DNA from: SIG672 sp045580325
GTDB taxonomy: Bacteria; Bacillota; Clostridia; Oscillospirales; CAG-272
NCBI GenBank assembly: GCA_045580325.1
Contig: JAZNNR010000034.1
Location: 1 to 41,038, forward strand
Length of the DNA stretch: 41,038 nucleotides
Direction of reading: 5' to 3'
Shown: one piece after another, positions 40,012-41,038 of the stretch
How positions within the stretch are numbered: position 1 is the first letter of the stretch
How the letters are laid out: every line of letters starts with the position of its first letter
The notes under the pieces: model-generated
Database searches by the model: none
What the model was told of the DNA's origin: nothing
What the model saw: the letters and a program-made list of their open reading frames with translations, nothing else
Made by a program: the position numbers and the translations under genes

Positions 40012-40350
40012 TTAAGGAATAGAGGCGAGCTTTTCAAGAACAACATTCATGGCAGCCCACTGCCTGTCAAGGGACTCTTGGACTGCACGAACATCAACAT
40101 CATACACGCGACCGGTGGAATTGACGCGCTTGGTGATCTGATTGATGTTGTTGCTTTCGCGGCGAAAGACAGAAACCGCATCACGGAGTTCGGGCAGTTC
40201 CAACTTCACAACATATCCATCAATGGCCATTTTGCGAAGATATGCCCCCATGTTCATGGTGCCGGTCTGCGCCATTCGCTTGTCGATCATAGCACGTTCT
40301 TCTTGAGTGCAACGAAAATTAACTTGAACGGGTCGATTGCGATTTGCCAT
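40012..40350 (-). CDS. mobC: MobC-type relaxosome protein
   Basis: A 112-residue basic protein. The N-terminal VQVNFRCTQEERAMIDKRMA is a ribbon-helix-helix start. GTMNMGAYLRKMAIDGY and ESNNINQITKRVN are the MobC signature segments. MobC assists the relaxase at oriT by binding and opening DNA. The gene follows the DUF3849 gene directly (start at 40350, preceding stop at 40351), so the two are translationally coupled. Family identification is clear; the symbol is by family only. Confidence 0.88.
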   Translation of the reverse strand: MANRNRPVQVNFRCTQEERAMIDKRMAQTGTMNMGAYLRKMAIDGYVVKLELPELRDAVSVFRRESNNINQITKRVNSTGRVYDVDVRAVQESLDRQWAAMNVVLEKLASIP

Positions 40351-41038
40351 TTACCTTTCTGCCTCCTTCTGCTTCGGTGTGGTTTTAGGTGCTTCTGCGG
40401 CCTGTGCGTCCTTTAACTTTTTGAGGACCGAGGGCTTGCGCTCTCTCATCTGCTCGACTTCTTTGCGTACTTGATTTATAAACAGATCGACCAGTCCGGG
40501 GTGTGCGTTACCGACAACAAAGCGCCGGTACGATGCGCTATTCCATGCGGTCTTGTCCTGCGGGATTTCAATTCCTTTCGCCCACTGCTTATTGGAAGTT
40601 GAGATACGGCCATCCCAATCTTTGTCTTGCACGGTCGCGGCAAGGACATAGCAAGTTCGCTCTGCGCCGAAGCGTTTCAGAACATCTTGCACTCCGATGG
40701 GGGCAAGATGATTGTCGCGGTAATGATCGTGGATTGCATCCTCGATTGCAGTCCGACACATGATGTTTGCCTGCATGGAAGCTCTGTACTGATCTCGTTC
40801 GCCGTGCTCTTCCGCGTGAGCGGCAGTTTTGTTGTACACCGGCAGATTGCGAAGTGCTTCTGCCTGCGCTTGGATGATATCGTTTGCTCTGCTTTCGATG
40901 CAGCCGCGAACTGTATCCATGTGATCTCCCTCGATTTTTTCAAATGCTTGGAAGATCTCCGCCAGAGGTGCGGGAGAAGATAACAGCGCCTTGGCCTGTT
41001 CATCGGAAACATCGTGGTATTCCATGGCGAGGACAATA
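40351..41038 (-). CDS. DUF3849-domain protein, 5' end beyond window
   Basis: At least 224 residues, and the frame stays open to the window edge with no RBS before the ATG at 41025. The real protein is therefore probably longer. The block RDQYRASMQANIMCRTAIEDAI followed by HYRDNHLAPIGVQDVLKRFG and VLAATVQDKDWDGRIS is the DUF3849 region found in Tn1549-like elements, often within multi-domain proteins. The C-terminal tail is Lys/Ala-rich. It is upstream of MobC and shares its operon. Function unknown. Confidence 0.8.
   Translation of the reverse strand, partial: IVLAMEYHDVSDEQAKALLSSPAPLAEIFQAFEKIEGDHMDTVRGCIESRANDIIQAQAEALRNLPVYNKTAAHAEEHGERDQYRASMQANIMCRTAIEDAIHDHYRDNHLAPIGVQDVLKRFGAERTCYVLAATVQDKDWDGRISTSNKQWAKGIEIPQDKTAWNSASYRRFVVGNAHPGLVDLFINQVRKEVEQMRERKPSVLKKLKDAQAAEAPKTTPKQKEAER

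Larger units (their letters stand above)
7859..41038. mobile_element. Integrative element (Tn1549/CTn-like), left end to beyond window
   Basis: A recombination module at the left (serine recombinases, ParB-like, PemK-like, sigma factor) and a mobilization module at the right (relaxase, CD1845-type, MobC, DUF3849) bracket about 20 kb of mixed cargo. This is the layout of Tn1549/CTn-type integrative elements of gut Firmicutes. The left boundary is placed just after the terminators of tRNA-Pro and is approximate. The right boundary, the type IV secretion genes and any replication genes are outside the window. Position 9400-9457 may be the end of a second, nested element. Confidence 0.75.

Overview
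The window looks like a chromosomal segment of a gut Clostridia member, most likely a Ruminococcus-type Oscillospiraceae. The reasons are Firmicutes-style ribosome binding sites, moderate GC, and a chromosomal cohesin/dockerin gene pair. It also carries a long integrated mobile element of the Tn1549/CTn type, which is common in gut Firmicutes. The species call is an inference.

Positions 1-7800 are host chromosome. A dockerin-bearing SGNH-like secreted protein and a membrane-anchored cohesin protein form a two-gene operon, a minimal cellulosome-like pair. Converging on them is an operon of an MMPL/RND transporter followed by a secreted heptad-repeat protein. A tRNA-Pro locus follows: a strong promoter, a 5' half tRNA-Pro that breaks at the anticodon loop, about 170 bp that looks like a scar of an old integration, a complete tRNA-Pro(TGG), and two terminators.

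From about 7.86 kb to beyond the right edge the sequence is mobile-element DNA. Its left end is a minus-strand recombination module. In order of transcription it holds a sigma-70-like factor, a ParB-like protein, a DUF6551-type protein, a PemK/MazF-type protein, a DUF6870-type protein and three intact large serine recombinases. A fourth, DUF4368-class serine recombinase follows that has lost its catalytic N-terminus. Upstream of this module lie an RBS-sequestering palindrome, an 11-bp phased repeat array and a truncated DUF3847 gene. The right end (38.1-41.0 kb) is a mobilization module on the minus strand: a DUF3849 protein, MobC, a CD1845-type protein and a MOB-P-type relaxase.

Between the two modules is cargo. 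The segment 18.4-23.0 kb is mostly minus strand: small membrane proteins, DUF2007, a DUF3267 metalloprotease-like protein, a GAF-winged helix-BTAD regulator and two XRE regulators. The segment 23.4-29.9 kb is a plus-strand run of small, mostly one-gene units: SLOG, XRE, DUF4037 nucleotidyltransferase-like, HIT, zinc ribbon, GNAT, DUF5808, NTF2-like, two paralogous unknowns, a gluzincin-like protein and a nonsense-interrupted GNAT. These units share recurring junction sequences. The segment 29.9-34.2 kb is a complete antimicrobial-peptide-type sensing and export module (response regulator, ABC ATPase, two permeases, histidine kinase) with a fourfold CTTGAC promoter array. The segment 34.2-37.9 kb holds a HAD hydrolase, a response-regulator stub, and an HTH-TPR regulator with an ABC exporter.

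The observations most worth a second look are: the triple recombinase module abutting a beheaded fourth recombinase; the 11-bp phased array; the RBS-occluding palindrome before the sigma gene; the terminator-ended leader RNA before the SLOG gene; the duplicated cassette junctions; the amber codon in a GNAT gene; and the apparent ATA start of the relaxase. All family calls rest on motif recognition without database searches.
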